Source: Balamuthia mandrillaris (Eukaryota; Discosea; Longamoebia; Balamuthiidae). From it: DNA of 64,000 nucleotides. Both the position numbers and the translations under genes were made by a program. The notes under the pieces are model-generated. The model saw only the letters and a program-made list of their open reading frames with translations, was not told the origin of the DNA and did not search any database. The DNA lies in the NCBI GenBank assembly GCA_031835245.1, contig JAVKOQ010000034.1, forward strand, positions 87,501 through 151,500. Reading direction: 5' to 3'. This document shows positions 11,301 through 22,840 of this stretch, piece after piece (the first letter of the stretch is position 1; each line of letters starts with the position of its first letter).

Positions 11301-14300
11301 CAGCTTTCGAACCAAGTTAGTCAAAAAGAATCCCGACCTCGACTCTTTCTCTTCTCTGGCTCGTTGTTTTCTTCCTTCTTCTCCTGTCCCTGTTCTTCCT
11401 CCTTCTGTAGCATTTTTTTTCTCCCCTCTTGGTTGTTCTTCTCCTTCTTCATTGAACAAGTCATCGACAAGTCCAACGGACCGGTTGCTGTTGTTATTCT
11501 CCTTTCGTTTCTCGTCTGCCCACCGTTTCCTCCTTCTGCTTCGTCGATTGGCTTCGCTCTCCAGCTCTGAGCCTTTGAATGACTTCCTTCTCAACGATGC
11601 TGTTCCTCGAATGCTGCCATAGCCATCCACCGAGTCATCATCCTCTGTCTCTTCTCCGTCTTTCTCTTTCTCTTTGCCTTTTTCCTTCTCATCTTCCTCT
11701 TCCTTGGCAATGGAAGAGCTTCGAGAGCGAGTGCTGCCTCGTCCACGTTTCTCCTCCAACAAAGAAAGCTCGATGTCCATCAACAAAAGGCTGTCCTCTT
11801 CTCCGCTCTTTGTGCCACGTCGAAGCTTTCTCTCCGTGGCTTGTTTCTCTCTCCATTCTTGTTCCTCCTCTTCTCCCCATGCAAAGTTTACTCCCGTTGC
11901 GTTTGTCTTTTTCTTCTTTCTCGTTCCTTCTTCTCTTTGTTCTTCTTTGCTGTTTCCAGTAACTTCATTCCTTTTAATGGCTGATGAGGAGGTTGTCCGT
12001 TTGCTTGTTTGTTGTTCTTCTCCAGTCACTGCTTCCTCTTCCTCATCATCCACCAGTTCTTTTGCTTTCTTCTTTTCTCCTTTCTGTGTTGAAGCAGATG
12101 ATTGTATCCAAACAGAGTTTGGTCGAGCCGACTTTGGAGAAAGGCTGCTCCTCCTGGATCCGTTTTGTTGTTCGTGTTTCTGTTGTTCGTTATATCTTTC
12201 CATTTGGCTTCGAGTTGGAGTGCATTCAATCGTCATCGATGTCGGTCGTTTCTTTTTCTTCTTTGTTGTTGTTTTCTTTTTGGTCTTCTTCTTCCTTGTT
12301 TTCTTCGTTGTCGATGCATCGGCTTCTGCCTCTTCTTTTCTCTCCTCTCCATTGTGTTTTGCTTCCTTCATGCGTTTCTTCTCCTCTTGGTGCAGTTTTT
12401 GCACGTTTTGAAGAAACCCTTTCCTCCAGGTTCGAAGACGCTGATTCAGCCCCATCTTTATCAGGTCCTCTTCGCTCAGCCTTGTCAACCTCTCCCCATC
12501 GACCTTGTGCTGCTGAAAGAGCGGGGCAAAGGCGGCCATGTCCTGCTCGAAAAGCCATTTAGCCACCTCTTCGACGCTCCATTCCTGGACCTTTTTGTTG
12601 TTGTTGATGTTGGCTGAGATGAGTTGGTGTTGTTTGTTGTTACTCGCACGAAGACTCAAGCGCCGAGCAAGAGGCTTTTTCGTCGCTTTCTTCTTTTTCG
12701 CCTTCTTCTTCTTGCCGTTCGGGTCTTCCTGTTGTTCTCCTGTAGTCGTTGTTGGAGATTGTTTCCGGCTCCTTCGAGGAGAGGTGGCAGTGACCATTTT
12801 GACTAACTCTGCCAGCTCTTCCTCCGAGTTCAACTCGTTTTGTTGCTGCTGCTTTGAAAAACTTGATGCTCTCGATCTCGTCGAAGCACTAGCCTTCTCG
12901 TTCTCCGGTTCCTTCGTCGTTTCTTCTCTCTTTTCGTTATTGGGAGTTGCGTTTGTTTCAATCTTCTCTTTTCCTTTCTCTTGTTGCTGTTGCTTGCTCT
13001 CTTTCTTTTGTCGTTTCTTGTTTAGGTTCTTTCCGCTGAGAATCCTCGTTAAAGCTCCACTATGTCTCTTCTTATGTTCTTTCTCCTCTCCTCCTTCTCT
13101 CTCCTTCTCATCCTCTATCTCTTGTTCTCGTTCTTCTTCTTCCACCATTTGTTGGCGTTGTTGCGACATCAGCACCTCTACGGATTGAATGGCTTTCTCG
13201 ATCTGAGCCAGGCGATGGAGCAGGTGTCGTCTGTCTCGTTCGTTCAAGTTGTGAACCTGTACCATTTTGTCGGAGGAAAAGGTGTTGTCTTTGTTGCTTA
13301 AACAATCCAACTCTTCTTTAACTTTTGTGTGTTTAATGTTAGAATGAGGAAGGAAGAAAGAAGAACAAAGGAAGACGGAAGAAGGAAGAAAGGAAAACGT
13401 TACCAGGAACCGAAACGTTGTGCAGAGCAAAACACATGTTGGCAAACAACGCTTTGTTGTAGCTGGGCAGGGCTTGGATTCGAGACAAGGCCTCCTGGAG
13501 ACGCTCCCTTCCTTTCGCCATCTGACATTGTCGTCTGCAATCCTCGTGAGTGGCCCAAATGGAGAGAAGCCGAGCCGCCTCGTAACGCAAACGCACGGAT
13601 GGGCTAGTCAAGAGATGGTCCATCACCTTGGTGATTCCTGAATGTTCTGTTATAGCTTCCAATACCTCATCTAGTGTTTTTGTTTAGGAGATATGAGAAA
13701 GAAAGAGAAAAGATAAAAGAGAAAGAGAACGAAACCATCGAGAGAAATGTTTTCGAGGGTGATAGCCGCAAAGATCTTCAATAACCGACTGTTCTCCAGC
13801 AACGTATGATAAAGTGTCTGCTCTTCCTCCTTCAAACTTTCTTTTTCCACAGAACTGCTTTCGCTGGTCTCCTCTCCTTCGTCATCCGTTGAAGCTTTGT
13901 TCTTTGACAGTAGCGACCGTGCATCGCTATAGCTTGGTTCTGGCTCGCATAACAGCTCGAGCAGGCATGCGATGCTCGTCTCTGCAAACTCTGACACATT
14001 CTCCGCCTTTGCTGAACATATATAAACAGCATAAGAAAGAGAAAGCAAAAGGACTTGAAAGAATGAAAGCAAATAACAAACCAGAGATGGAAAGGTTGGC
14101 AATAACTTTGACGGCTTCCACGCGCACGATGGATATATGCGTACGTGCGTTGCCATAAAGCAATCGCAGCAACTCGTGAAGTCCTCCCGTTTGTATTATA
14201 TCGTCCCTCAGCGAAGCTACAACCATTTTGTTATCACAAGTGACGAAGCAGCAAAGGCAAAAGAAGAAGAGAAGAAGATAAAGAACAGGAAGAAGAAAAG

Positions 14301-17300
14301 AATACATACGATAATAAGCAGATAAGCAGAACAAAGATGTGAGAGCGTTGTATTGAATGCGTGGCTTCTTGGCATGAACCAACCGAAGAAGGGTTAACAC
14401 TCCTCCTAAACTTCTTATTTGTTCATGGCTTTGCACTATAACGTGTCATTTTTGAAAGGAAAACAACAAGAGTTAGTTGATATATCAACAAAAAGGAAGC
14501 CGAAGAAGAATATAGTAGGAGGAAGGGAAGAGAGAACGTACTATGCATCAAAATGGCAGACAGGGCAAGTGCTGTTTTGGATTTCAGAGAAGGCGTGACA
14601 CGAGGATGCTGCAACAACTGCAAAAACAATGGCAAAGCTTGAGCACGTTCCAATTCTCGATAAACGTGTAAGCCTTTCTCTCCTTATTGTGTTTGATATG
14701 CAAAACGATATATGAAAGAGAGAAACTAAAAAACTGTCATTAAAAACAATGTATGTACCACCGCACAAAATGGTGAGCAAGCCAAGAGCATGCTGGACGA
14801 GGTCATGTGGAGCTGTTCCCAACACTCTCATCAGAGTGGATAATATGTTACACCGCAACAACTGTGCATGAAAAGTCTCTGCATCTGTTGTTGTTTTTGT
14901 TTTTGTTCAAAGTTAAAAAACAAGAAGGAAGGGTTCCGTGGTTGTTCTGTGGTCCAATCCTTGTGTTGAAGAAAACAGCGATGACGATGTTCTTTTGTTG
15001 ATGATGCTATCTTTGGATGAACCTTGCAAAAAGATAAAAAAGAAATGGAGAATGTACCTTTTGATTCTAACACGACAGTGAGTATAGCGATGGCATCTTC
15101 TTGAATCTTTGTCTCTTCGGTTATAGGCATGCTACCGTAGTTTGTTTGCGTTGATGAGTTTCTGTTATCGCTGTATTCCTCTTGAATATCGTCTACAGAA
15201 GAGGAGGAGAAGGATTGTGTTTCCAACAAATACTTGACTCTTTGTTCATCCAAAGGAGGAAGATACCACGGTTCAGTATCCAAAACTATCGAAGAAGAAG
15301 AAGAAGATGAAGACGAAGTCTTTAAGGCAGAGGAAGAAGAAAAGAGCGAAGTCGACGAAGATGGAGAAGTAGAGAGGGGATTCATCGTTAATAGAGAAGA
15401 TAACCGCTCCATGCCACCAGCTGTAACGAATTGAGCGCAGTTACGAGGATCATCCAGCAGAAGCGCTTCAACAACGGGAAGCACCAAAGACAAGATGTGC
15501 GTTGGCGTTTTGCGGCGAAGAAGGTTGGTAAGCGGCACCAGAAAGTTGCGTTCACCAATGATTTTGCTGTTCATTTCTGAAGTTTTTTGGTGTTTAAGTT
15601 AGTTTGTGAAAGAGCAGAGAGAGCAGAGAGAGCAGAGAGAGAGAAACCATCATTGGTAAGAACGGTGAGAATGATGAGCGAAGAGTGAAGCATGGAGCGA
15701 GGATGTTCATCAGCACGATCGTTTCTGTCTTTAAAATCGGGCGGCATTGAGAGAAACTCGAATAGAGGGCGGAGTCCACCCGCCGAGATAAACTCTCTTT
15801 GCTGTGTTTCTTTGAGCAGAAGTGAGAAAACAGACGAAGAACGAGGAGGAGCGAAAGGAGAAAAAGAATACCGAGAATCAACGTTTGAATAAGCAAAGGC
15901 ATGGCAAGGCTGCCAAATATAGGATGATACAACAAAGAGACTATTGCAGCAAAACAAGGACCCATCGCTGGAGAGAAGAAGGGTTGCACCGAAGGATTCA
16001 TGCGACTGAGTTCTGTAAGTAGCTATGAAGAAGAAGAAAATAAGCAGGGGAAGCAGAACAAAGAAGACGAAAGCGATAAGCAGTTATCATTCAAAAGAAC
16101 GTATTGCAGAGAAGGAACAAACCATTAGTAAGAGGTGTAACGTTTCTTCTTCAAGAAATGTGAATCGTTGTAGTAATAGGCCCAGTGCTTCTGTTCCTTT
16201 TGTCTCTCTGATCTTTTTACAATACAATCCTCCTTTTTCAAGCCAACAAACAAAAAAAACCATATAGGGTTAAGAGAGAAGAGAGAAGAGAGAAGAGAGA
16301 AGAGAGAAGAGAGAAGAGAGAAGAGAGAAGAGAGAAGAGAGAAGAGAGAAGAGAGAAGAGAGAAGAGAGAAGAGAGAAGAGAGAAGAGAGAAGAGAGAAG
16401 AGAGAAGAGAGAAGAGAGAAGAGAGAAGAGAGAGAAGTACCATGAAGAGAGTTCTCAGCAATGGAGAGCAAAGCAGTCAATGCTTGCTTCAGGAGCTCTC
16501 GAGAGTCCGTGGTGATGCAATAGGCCAGCACGGATACCAACGCTCTTATCACTCCGTTCTGTACAAGAGCACCATGATTCGTTTCTTTATCGTTTTATTG
16601 GTTAAAAACAAAACGTAAGCAACGGTTGAAAAGGAGAAAGGAAAGAATGAAGGAGAGCATACCGCTCTGACAAAGGCTGACAATAGCCCAAACCGAATAA
16701 ATACGAACGCCTGCCGTGTCATCGTTGAGCTGAGGCGCATCCCCTCCTCCACCGTTGGAAGCGTTGGCGGAGGTGCTCGTTGTTGTCGAAGATTGTTTCC
16801 AGAGTGTCTTTTGAACGAGCTTTCGCAACAGAGCGCTTTCTCGTATAACCTTCTCATTACGTGCTATAATAGAAAGAGAGAGAGAGAGAGCGAAGAGAGA
16901 GAAAGAGAAAGAGAAAGAGAAAGAGAAACGACGAAAGAGAAACGACGAAAGAGAAAGAAGAAAAAGAAATAAAAGAAAAAAAGAAAAGAGTAAGAAAAGA
17001 GAGTAAAAGAGAAAGGAATGAAGAGCATACCATCGGATAAAAGGTGTATCAATATTTTGATGACCTCTTCCACAAACTTGACATTCTTGGAGTGCAACAA
17101 TGCAATGACTTTCTCAAAGTCCGTTACTGTCATCGGCACTGTTATAGCACGCAAGCGTTTAACCATCGTTCATGTGAAGAGAAGAGAGAACGAGAGAACC
17201 AAGGAGAGGGAAAGAGAAAGCGAACCTTCTGAAATGGCCATCTCAGCAGCATAAAGGTTGTGAAGATGAAACCGCAGCTGCTCATCTTCCACAAACAGCG

Positions 17301-17677
17301 TAGCAACAGCACTTCTTGCAGCTGCTTTGTAGAAGCGAGGACATTAGTTTGATGGACCCAAAAGAAATATAAATAAAAAAATAGAACAAACTTTTGCTTT
17401 TGGCCAATTGTTGTTTCGGTGATAAAACTGGTTTGCAGCCGTTGCCATTCGTGTCTCTGTTCTCAGCGTAACTCCGTTGTTGTCGAAAGTGCGCTTGTGG
17501 TGGCTGTTGTGGGTTGGGTTGTGTCCTCGGTCCATGTGTTGTTGTTGTTGCTGTGGTCGCAGGGGAGCGGCGGTGCTTCGTCTTATTACTGCTATATGGT
17601 ACAAGAGTCTCTGCTTCTTTCACTTTTTCTTTGCCTTTGGCTCGCCGTTGCATATCTTGCGGCGTTCGACCTTCCAT
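8387..17677 (-). CDS. Armadillo-repeat, SAM, DH and PH domain protein (RhoGEF)
   Basis: About 21 exons, roughly 2,400 residues, read leftwards from ATG 17677. Exon 1 (17677-17392) is Gln/His/Asn-rich. Exons 2-15 (17324 to about 13403) each encode about one armadillo repeat, e.g. NHGALVQNGVIRALVSVL, and mostly end in a split Gly codon (phase 1). The very large exon 13315 to about 10236 is Lys/Glu/Ser-rich low complexity containing a SAM domain (WSVEEVAKWLFEQ ... KMGLNQRLRTWRKGF). The last exons encode a Dbl-homology domain (KIVHSILELEERYVELLKVV; LESLLLLPIQHSVAMTTTYE) and a PH domain with a long acidic insert ending near KFTCSDGRLLCVKFPA. The expected role is GDP/GTP exchange on a Rho/Rac GTPase, with ARM and SAM for scaffolding. 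The phase-1 junction at 13403/13315 (SVP-E-ELDC) ties the ARM part to the GEF part, arguing against two genes. Confirmed splice pairs include 17226-17324, 17031-17138, 16663-16863, 16441-16584, 16022-15872 and 15809-15648. Intron boundaries in the last third are approximate. Confidence 0.85.
16270..16433. repeat. (AGAGAAG)n heptanucleotide array in an ARM intron
   Basis: More than 20 near-perfect copies of a 7-bp unit sit in the intron between the exons 16441-16584 and 16123-16190 of the RhoGEF gene. On the sense strand it reads CTTCTCT, the same unit found in an intron of the Grx-DEP-DUF547 gene near 55470-55560. Confidence 0.95.
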
Positions 17678-18216
17678 GGTCTTTGGTTTGTTTATGTGGC
17701 ACGGGCTCCGGCGGAAGCTGAACAAGACCGCAACCGTCTTCTTTCTCTCCTTTGTTCTATAACGATTAAATGAAACGTTTCATTATGAAAATTATCCTAT
17801 TCAGCATTACATAAAGTCTCTGCTGTTGCACATGTGCATTTTTTTTTTGGTTAACATCATGGTGTGCGAAAGAGGTGTGTTGAAGACCGTCAGGGTGAAA
17901 CACAAGAAGAGAAGCTGATGTTATGTGTTTTTTCTTTCTTCAAACAACCTTTTCTTATTTTTGATTTGTTTTACCCTCCGGTCAGATCCAACCAATGATT
18001 TGATTTATGCTGATCTATAATTAATCAAAAAGCCAATGAGAATCAAACAATTCAGGGATGAAAGAAAGAGAGGCAGAAGAAGAGTCGATAAAGCTTTGTG
18101 GCTTTCTCTTCCTTCTCGTCCCCATGGCTTTTTGTTTTTAAAACGATGCGAACAACAATCTCCTCAAGGATGATGGTAGGCCTTTGTTAGGATGGTCGCT
18201 TTTATAAAAATCGGAT
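17678..18216. other. Intergenic stretch upstream of the RhoGEF and downstream of NCBP3
   Basis: About 540 bp without convincing coding sequence. It contains two CCAAT-type boxes near 17990 (CCAACCAATG) and 18032 (GCCAATGAG) and an AT-rich core (TAATTAATC near 18020), compatible with the promoter of the leftward RhoGEF gene. The 3' end of NCBP3 abuts its right side. Confidence 0.4.
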
Positions 18217-18858
18217 CTACAATTCAACTTCTTCCTCGTCATCTTCCTCCCTTTCTTTCCTCTTCTCTTCTTCCTTCGAAGGAAGGAAAGCGCTTCCACC
18301 TCCCACGGAGGCTAGCTCGCGTTTGAATCGTTGGCTGCGGAGTTGGTTACGCTCCTCCATCTCGACCTTGCTGAAGCCTTCCAGAGAGATACTGCCCGCT
18401 CGACTAGGAGGTTCTCTCTTTGCAGATGTGTTTTGCGTTTCGTTTTTATCTCCTCTTCTTTTTCTTGATTTTCTGTCCCTGCTTCTTCTTTCCTTTCGTG
18501 TTGTTGTGCTTTTGCTTCTTCCTTCTCCTCTTTCTCTATGTTTAGTCTTCTTGCCTAATCCACTTGATACTAGAAAGAGGAGAGAGTGGAAAAGAATGAA
18601 AGAAGAGTAAGCAAAAACAAAAGAAAAAGAACAGAAAGAGCAGAAAGAAACCTCGCATGGTAGAGGCACTCCATCGGGAGCGATGGCGCGGAGCCATCTC
18701 ATGAGGCAAGGGCTTGCGGTCCTCGACCGTTGCCAAGCGAAGCATGATCGGTCGTCCTCGCCATGGTTTTCCTTGCTTCCAACTGTACAGTTCTTTTTCT
18801 ATTTCATACAATTATATTTAAAGCAAAACGAATTAAAAAACCGGAGCGAGCGAGAGAG

Positions 18859-18913
<55 letters not shown>

Positions 18914-20196
18914 GCAAGGTATACCATCAAGGCTGAAGGGAAGTGGAGAGTTGCATCCGGAAAATAAGGCTCGTTTAGCGGCAGCTTCATCTGGAAATAC
19001 TACATTACCTGTTGGTGATATTATTGTGAGAACAAAGTAGGTATAAAGGAGGAAGACGGAAGGAAGATAAAGAAGTGAGGCGCTACATGATGAATCGTTG
19101 ATCCATTCCACATAACTGGGCGAATACTCGAAAAAGTGCTTGAAGACATTTTCAGTGCTCATGTCATCAGTTCCGTAAAGGTGGATGGTGTCCATTCGTC
19201 GAGCGACAGAGTCGCCCACATCCTTTCTCTCCTCACTGGCCGCTACCACGTCCATTCCTTCTTCTACTTCAACTTCTTCTTCTTCGTCGTCAGCGTCTTC
19301 ATCTTCGTCACCCTTGTTGTCAGCTTTTTCTGTGGCTTCATTTTCTTCTTCTTGTTCTTTTTCTTTTGCGTCGTTTGACTGTCCTTCTTCAGCGTTTTGC
19401 AAAGCGCGAAGAGTGCTCCCAAACTTTTGGGCTCGTTGTCTTCTTTTCTCTTGTTCTTCCTTTAAGTGTGGTTTTGTTTTTTGTGGTTTAGCAGAAAGAA
19501 AAATCGAAGGAGGGGAGAGAGAAAGAGATGTGAGAGAGAGAGAGAGAGAGAAGTGAGAGGAGAGAGGAGAGAGGGAGAGAAGAGAGCGAAAGCGAGGGCA
19601 GAGCGAGAACCAGAAGAGAGCGAGAGAGAGAGAGAGCGAGAGAGAGAGAGAGAGAGAGAGAGAGGGGAGAGGGAGCAAGAGAGAAGAGGAGAAAGAAAGA
19701 GTAGAGAGAGGGCAAGAAAGAGAGGAGAGAGAAGCACAAAGGAGACGTGATGAGAATGAAACCTCTGAAAAGGGGTCAACGCCAACGGCTGCGGAAGCGG
19801 GTCCGAAGGGATTCTTGTAGCGTTTGACCTGGAAAACAAGGTCTCTCGATGGCTCTTTGAAATCAATGCCAAACCTCTGGGCTCTACACTCACACACGCA
19901 CAAAAAGCAGTGAACGTGAGTGCACCACAACAACAAAAAAAAATAATCTGATCTTATCTCCAAACGAAAAAAACAAACCGTTTGGCGTTCGCCTCGCGCT
20001 GCAGCGCCAACGGATCGGGAGTTCCTGCCCCAACGGAGGAACCTTCCTCCCTCTTCTGCCAAACGATGGGAGTGTGACGATGGTCATCGACAGCGCTCCC
20101 CTCCCCCTCCTCCCGTTCATTGCCTGCTCCCTCCTCTGCCTCCAGCTCCGTCCCAAAGGGGGCCGTCGTCCCCTCCACGTTTTGCTCCTCTTCCAT
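18217..20196 (-). CDS. NCBP3: Nuclear cap-binding protein subunit 3 homolog
   Basis: Six exons (20196-19979, 19883-19763, 19459-19087, 19008-18925, 18792-18652, 18569-18217) sum to 1290 nt, 429 residues plus a TAG stop. The diagnostic RRM-like core is intact: HLYGTDDMSTENVF, SYVEWINDSSCNVVF and DEAAAKRAL, matching the WLDD-type SCNVVW signature of NCBP3 (C17orf85/ELG). This signature is created only after removal of the intron 19086-19009, which splits the Cys codon and supports the model. It is followed by KPWRGRPIMLRLAT and a basic, Arg/Ser/Lys-rich tail with an acidic C-terminus, as in the family. The N-terminus and the middle contain long Glu/Asp runs (19250-19400). NCBP3 binds the cap complex and links it to TREX/exon-junction factors for mRNA export. 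In the intron between exons 2 and 3 lie several hundred bases of GA repeat. Confidence 0.88.
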
Positions 20197-20301
20197 CTTT
20201 TTTTGTTGTTATTTTATTTTCCTTTCGATGTCGACAAAAATATAACTTACTCGAATTTACGTGACCATTAGGCTAGAGCAGGAGCTAATTTCCGTGAACA
20301 A
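20197..20301. promoter_or_regulatory. Short NCBP3 promoter with a GTCGACAAA site
   Basis: The ~105-bp gap between the NCBP3 start codon and the tRNA gene contains GTCGACAAA at 20230-20238, a sequence that recurs in other intergenic gaps of this window (36680, 54296, 58037, 58100, 58202). Confidence 0.4.
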
Positions 20302-20372
20302 GCATCCGTAGTCTAGGGGCATGATTTCCGCCTGCCACGCGGGAGGCCCGGGTTCAACTCCCGGCGGATGCA
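20302..20372 (+). tRNA. tRNA-Gly (anticodon GCC)
   Basis: The acceptor arms GCATCCG and CGGATGC pair perfectly over 7 bp. The anticodon arm TCCGC/GCGGG encloses the loop CTGCCAC, giving anticodon GCC. The T arm CCGGG/CCCGG encloses TTCAACT, and the B-box GGTTCAACTCC is canonical, as is the A-box region TAGTCTAGGGG. The gene has no intron. It is followed at once by runs of T (from 20375), a normal RNA polymerase III terminator. It is an independent pol III unit between NCBP3 and the actin-like gene. Confidence 0.96.
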
Positions 20373-20410
20373 CATTATTTTTTGTTTTTTTTTTTGGTTT
20401 CATCTTTTCT

Positions 20411-20449
<39 letters not shown>

Positions 20450-20613
20450 TTTCTTTTATCTTTCCCTCTGCACTCTCCCTCACTCACTCTCTCTCACTCT
20501 CTTTCTTTCTTCAGTCCCTCCTTTGTTTTTGCTTTTTTTTTAATTTAGACAATTGCACCCTCTAGACTGATAAGGTGTTGTTAATTAAAGAGCGGAAAGA
20601 ACAGGTGTAACGA

Positions 20614-21774
20614 ATGCAAGACGTGGAACCAGACAGCAGACCTATCGTCATTGATGTCGGCTCCTACCAAAGCAAAGCTGGCTTTGCAGGAGAGGACGAT
20701 CCTCATGCCATCTTCCCTTCTGTAGTCGGTCGACACCGACAGTCTAGCAGGGTTCTGGTCGGAATGGGCAAAAGGGAACATTACGTTGGCGATGAAGCTC
20801 TCAGCAAGGTTGGCTTTCTTCAACTCACCCTTCCCATTCAACGAGGTTTCGTGACGGACTGGACCGACATGGAGAACATCTGGCATCACACCATGTGGAA
20901 TGAGCTCCGGTGTCCTCCGGAGGAACAGCCTGCCTTGCTGGCCGAGACCATCCTCTCCCCAACAACGCAACGAGAAAAGACTGCGCAGCTCTTCTTTGAG
21001 ACTCACGCCGTGCCAGCTCTGTGCATTGCTTCGCATCCTCTCTTGTCCTTGTTTTCTTCGGGACGAACCACCGGACTGGTTGTGGAATGCGGGGATGGGG
21101 TGACCAACATTGTTCCTATTCATGAAGGTCAAGTCCTGAGCGACGTTTCTGGTTCTTCTCTGGCACAAAGGTTGGAACTAGCTGGAAGTGATGTTACAGT
21201 ATTGCTTGCCAAACTTCTTCAATGCAGAACTTCTTATTATGAGCTAAACATAGTACGAGACATCAAAGAAAAGCATGGTTACGTGGCGTTGGACTTTGAC
21301 AAAGAAGCAGCAACAACCTCTCCTTCTTCGTACGAGTTACCGGACGGCGCATTCATCACCCTTTCCCATGAGAAGTTTCGCTGCGCCGAAGCTCTCTTCC
21401 AACCCCATCTCTTTGCCAATGATACCAATAACAGCACCGAACATGGAATCCACCAAAAGGTCGTTGAATGCGTCGTTCAGTGTGGCGAGGCAAAGAAGGA
21501 CCTGCTGGAGAAGGAACTGCTTGCCAACATTATTTTGTGTGGAGGAGCATCCATGATGCAAGGCTTTGCGCAAAGGTTGCAAAGGGAGTTGAAGGAGCTG
21601 ATTAAAACGACGACAGGAGAGGTGAAGGTGATTGCGCCGGCGGCTCGAAAGTATTCCGCTTGGCTGGGCGGGTCCATGCTGGCCTCTCTGTCAACATTTG
21701 GAGAGAGGTGTTTCACAAGAGAAGAGTACGAAGAGCATGGTGCCAGTTATATCCACTCGAAGGGATCTTTCTGA
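20614..21774 (+). CDS. Divergent actin / actin-related protein, intronless
   Basis: A single uninterrupted frame of 386 residues, close to actin's 375. Landmarks of the actin fold are in order: phosphate loop 1 DVGSYQSKAGFAGEDDP (actin usually DNGSG..KAGFAG), VGMGKREHYVGDEA, FVTDWTDMENIWHHTMWNEL, phosphate loop 2 ECGDGVTNIVP, DIKEKHGYVALDFD, GGASMMQGF (actin GGTTM) and KYSAWLGGSMLASLSTF. Nucleotide binding therefore looks plausible. The D-loop is altered, an extra Asn/Thr-rich segment occurs near residues 270-280, and the C-terminus ends KGSF instead of KCF, so it is not a housekeeping actin. It could be a fast-evolving actin paralog or an ARP specific to the lineage. Lack of introns in a window where most genes have many suggests a retroposed or recently captured copy (inference). 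Confidence 0.9.
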   Translation: MQDVEPDSRPIVIDVGSYQSKAGFAGEDDPHAIFPSVVGRHRQSSRVLVGMGKREHYVGDEALSKVGFLQLTLPIQRGFVTDWTDMENIWHHTMWNELRCPPEEQPALLAETILSPTTQREKTAQLFFETHAVPALCIASHPLLSLFSSGRTTGLVVECGDGVTNIVPIHEGQVLSDVSGSSLAQRLELAGSDVTVLLAKLLQCRTSYYELNIVRDIKEKHGYVALDFDKEAATTSPSSYELPDGAFITLSHEKFRCAEALFQPHLFANDTNNSTEHGIHQKVVECVVQCGEAKKDLLEKELLANIILCGGASMMQGFAQRLQRELKELIKTTTGEVKVIAPAARKYSAWLGGSMLASLSTFGERCFTREEYEEHGASYIHSKGSF

Positions 21775-21964
21775 AATAATAATGAGTTCATCTTGGCTTG
21801 CTATAGCCTTTCGTTGATGTGAGTCTTGCTCTTTGCTCGCTTTTCTTTACAGGAAGAGAGAAAAGAGAGGAACCCATTGAGCGAGGGTACCGGGTCGACC
21901 GGGAAAGGCAGGTTGGCCAAACAAAAAGGAGGAAGAGGAAGATTGGCTGCACACGCATGAAGAG

Positions 21965-22807
21965 ATGTTACGACTGAAACGGTTGCAAGCGGAACGAAAG
22001 AAAAAGATTGCCGCAGAGGTCCCTCCACCCAGCGACACCAGACCGACTGCCAACCACCAAAGCAAAAGCAACCTATGTCTCCAGAGAGGTATTCGAATGT
22101 TACCTTCCTCTCTTGCTTATTGCCGCGGCCTTCCTGGGTCGTCTGCTCATCTTTTTGCATGTTGCAGACATTGCAGAACTGGAGCCCATAGCTGGAGTAG
22201 AACTGCACTTCCCTGACGCCAATGACCTGCAACACTTCCTGGCCCTAGTTACGCCTATGGAAGGCATGTATTCCGGTGCAACATTCAGCTTCACCGTGGA
22301 GGTCCCTTCCAGCTATCCCCACGACCCCCCTAGAGTGGTGTGCAGCACGCTTGTCTTCAATCCGAGCATCAGTTGGGAGGGACACTTGGACCTCAACGTT
22401 TTGCGCTCCGATTGGACTCCTTTGATAGGCTTGAGAGGTGTCTTGATGGGGCTTTTGTGGTTATTTTTGGTATGTTTCTTGCGTGTCATGTGCTCTTCTG
22501 TCTCTCTCTCTCTCTGTCCCTCTCTCTTGCTCTTACACTCACACTGTCTCTTTCTCTTCTCTCAGTTCTCCTCGTTCTCTCTCTCTCTTTTTCGCTAGTT
22601 CTGTCTTTCTCTCGTTCGCTCCTCTTTACTTCTCACTCGTTCCTTTGTATATTTTTTAACTTTCATCAGGAAGTACACCCGTATGACTGTCTCAACGGAG
22701 AGGCAGCCAAGCTGTTGGAGGACAACCCTGTTGAGTTTGAGCGGACGGTAAGGCAAACTCTTCATGGCGGGCAAGTACTTGGCCGACATTTTCCCAAGCT
22801 TATTTGA
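21965..22807 (+). CDS. UBC12 (UBE2M)-like E2 fold protein lacking the catalytic cysteine
   Basis: Three exons (21965-22088, 22168-22469, 22670-22807) sum to 564 nt, 187 residues, matching UBC12 (183 in human). Alignable blocks are DIAELEPIAGVELHFPDAND, YPHDPPRVVCSTLVFNPSI, SDWTPLIGLRGVLMGLLWLF, PYDCLNGEAAKLL and VRQTLHGGQV. In UBC12 the active-site segment reads HPN....EGNVCLNIL. Here it reads NPSISWEGHLDLNVL, so the HPN motif is NPS and the catalytic Cys is Asp. Thioester chemistry is thus not expected, and the protein would behave as a UEV-like non-catalytic E2 variant for NEDD8/ubiquitin (inference). The N-terminus (MLRLKRLQAERKKKI) is basic, like the UBC12 tail that binds the NEDD8 E1. 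A degenerate partial copy lies at 25846-26015 and also lacks Cys. The 3' flank is an AAGAAC array. Confidence 0.8.
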
Positions 22808-22840
22808 AGCTCACGCAACATCCATTGGGAAAGAGGAAAG

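Noticed and set aside
10023-13445. SAM-DH-PH part as a separate gene starting at the ATG near 13262
   Set aside because: An in-phase acceptor at 13315 joins it to the last ARM exon (phase 1 on both sides) and there is little room for a promoter.
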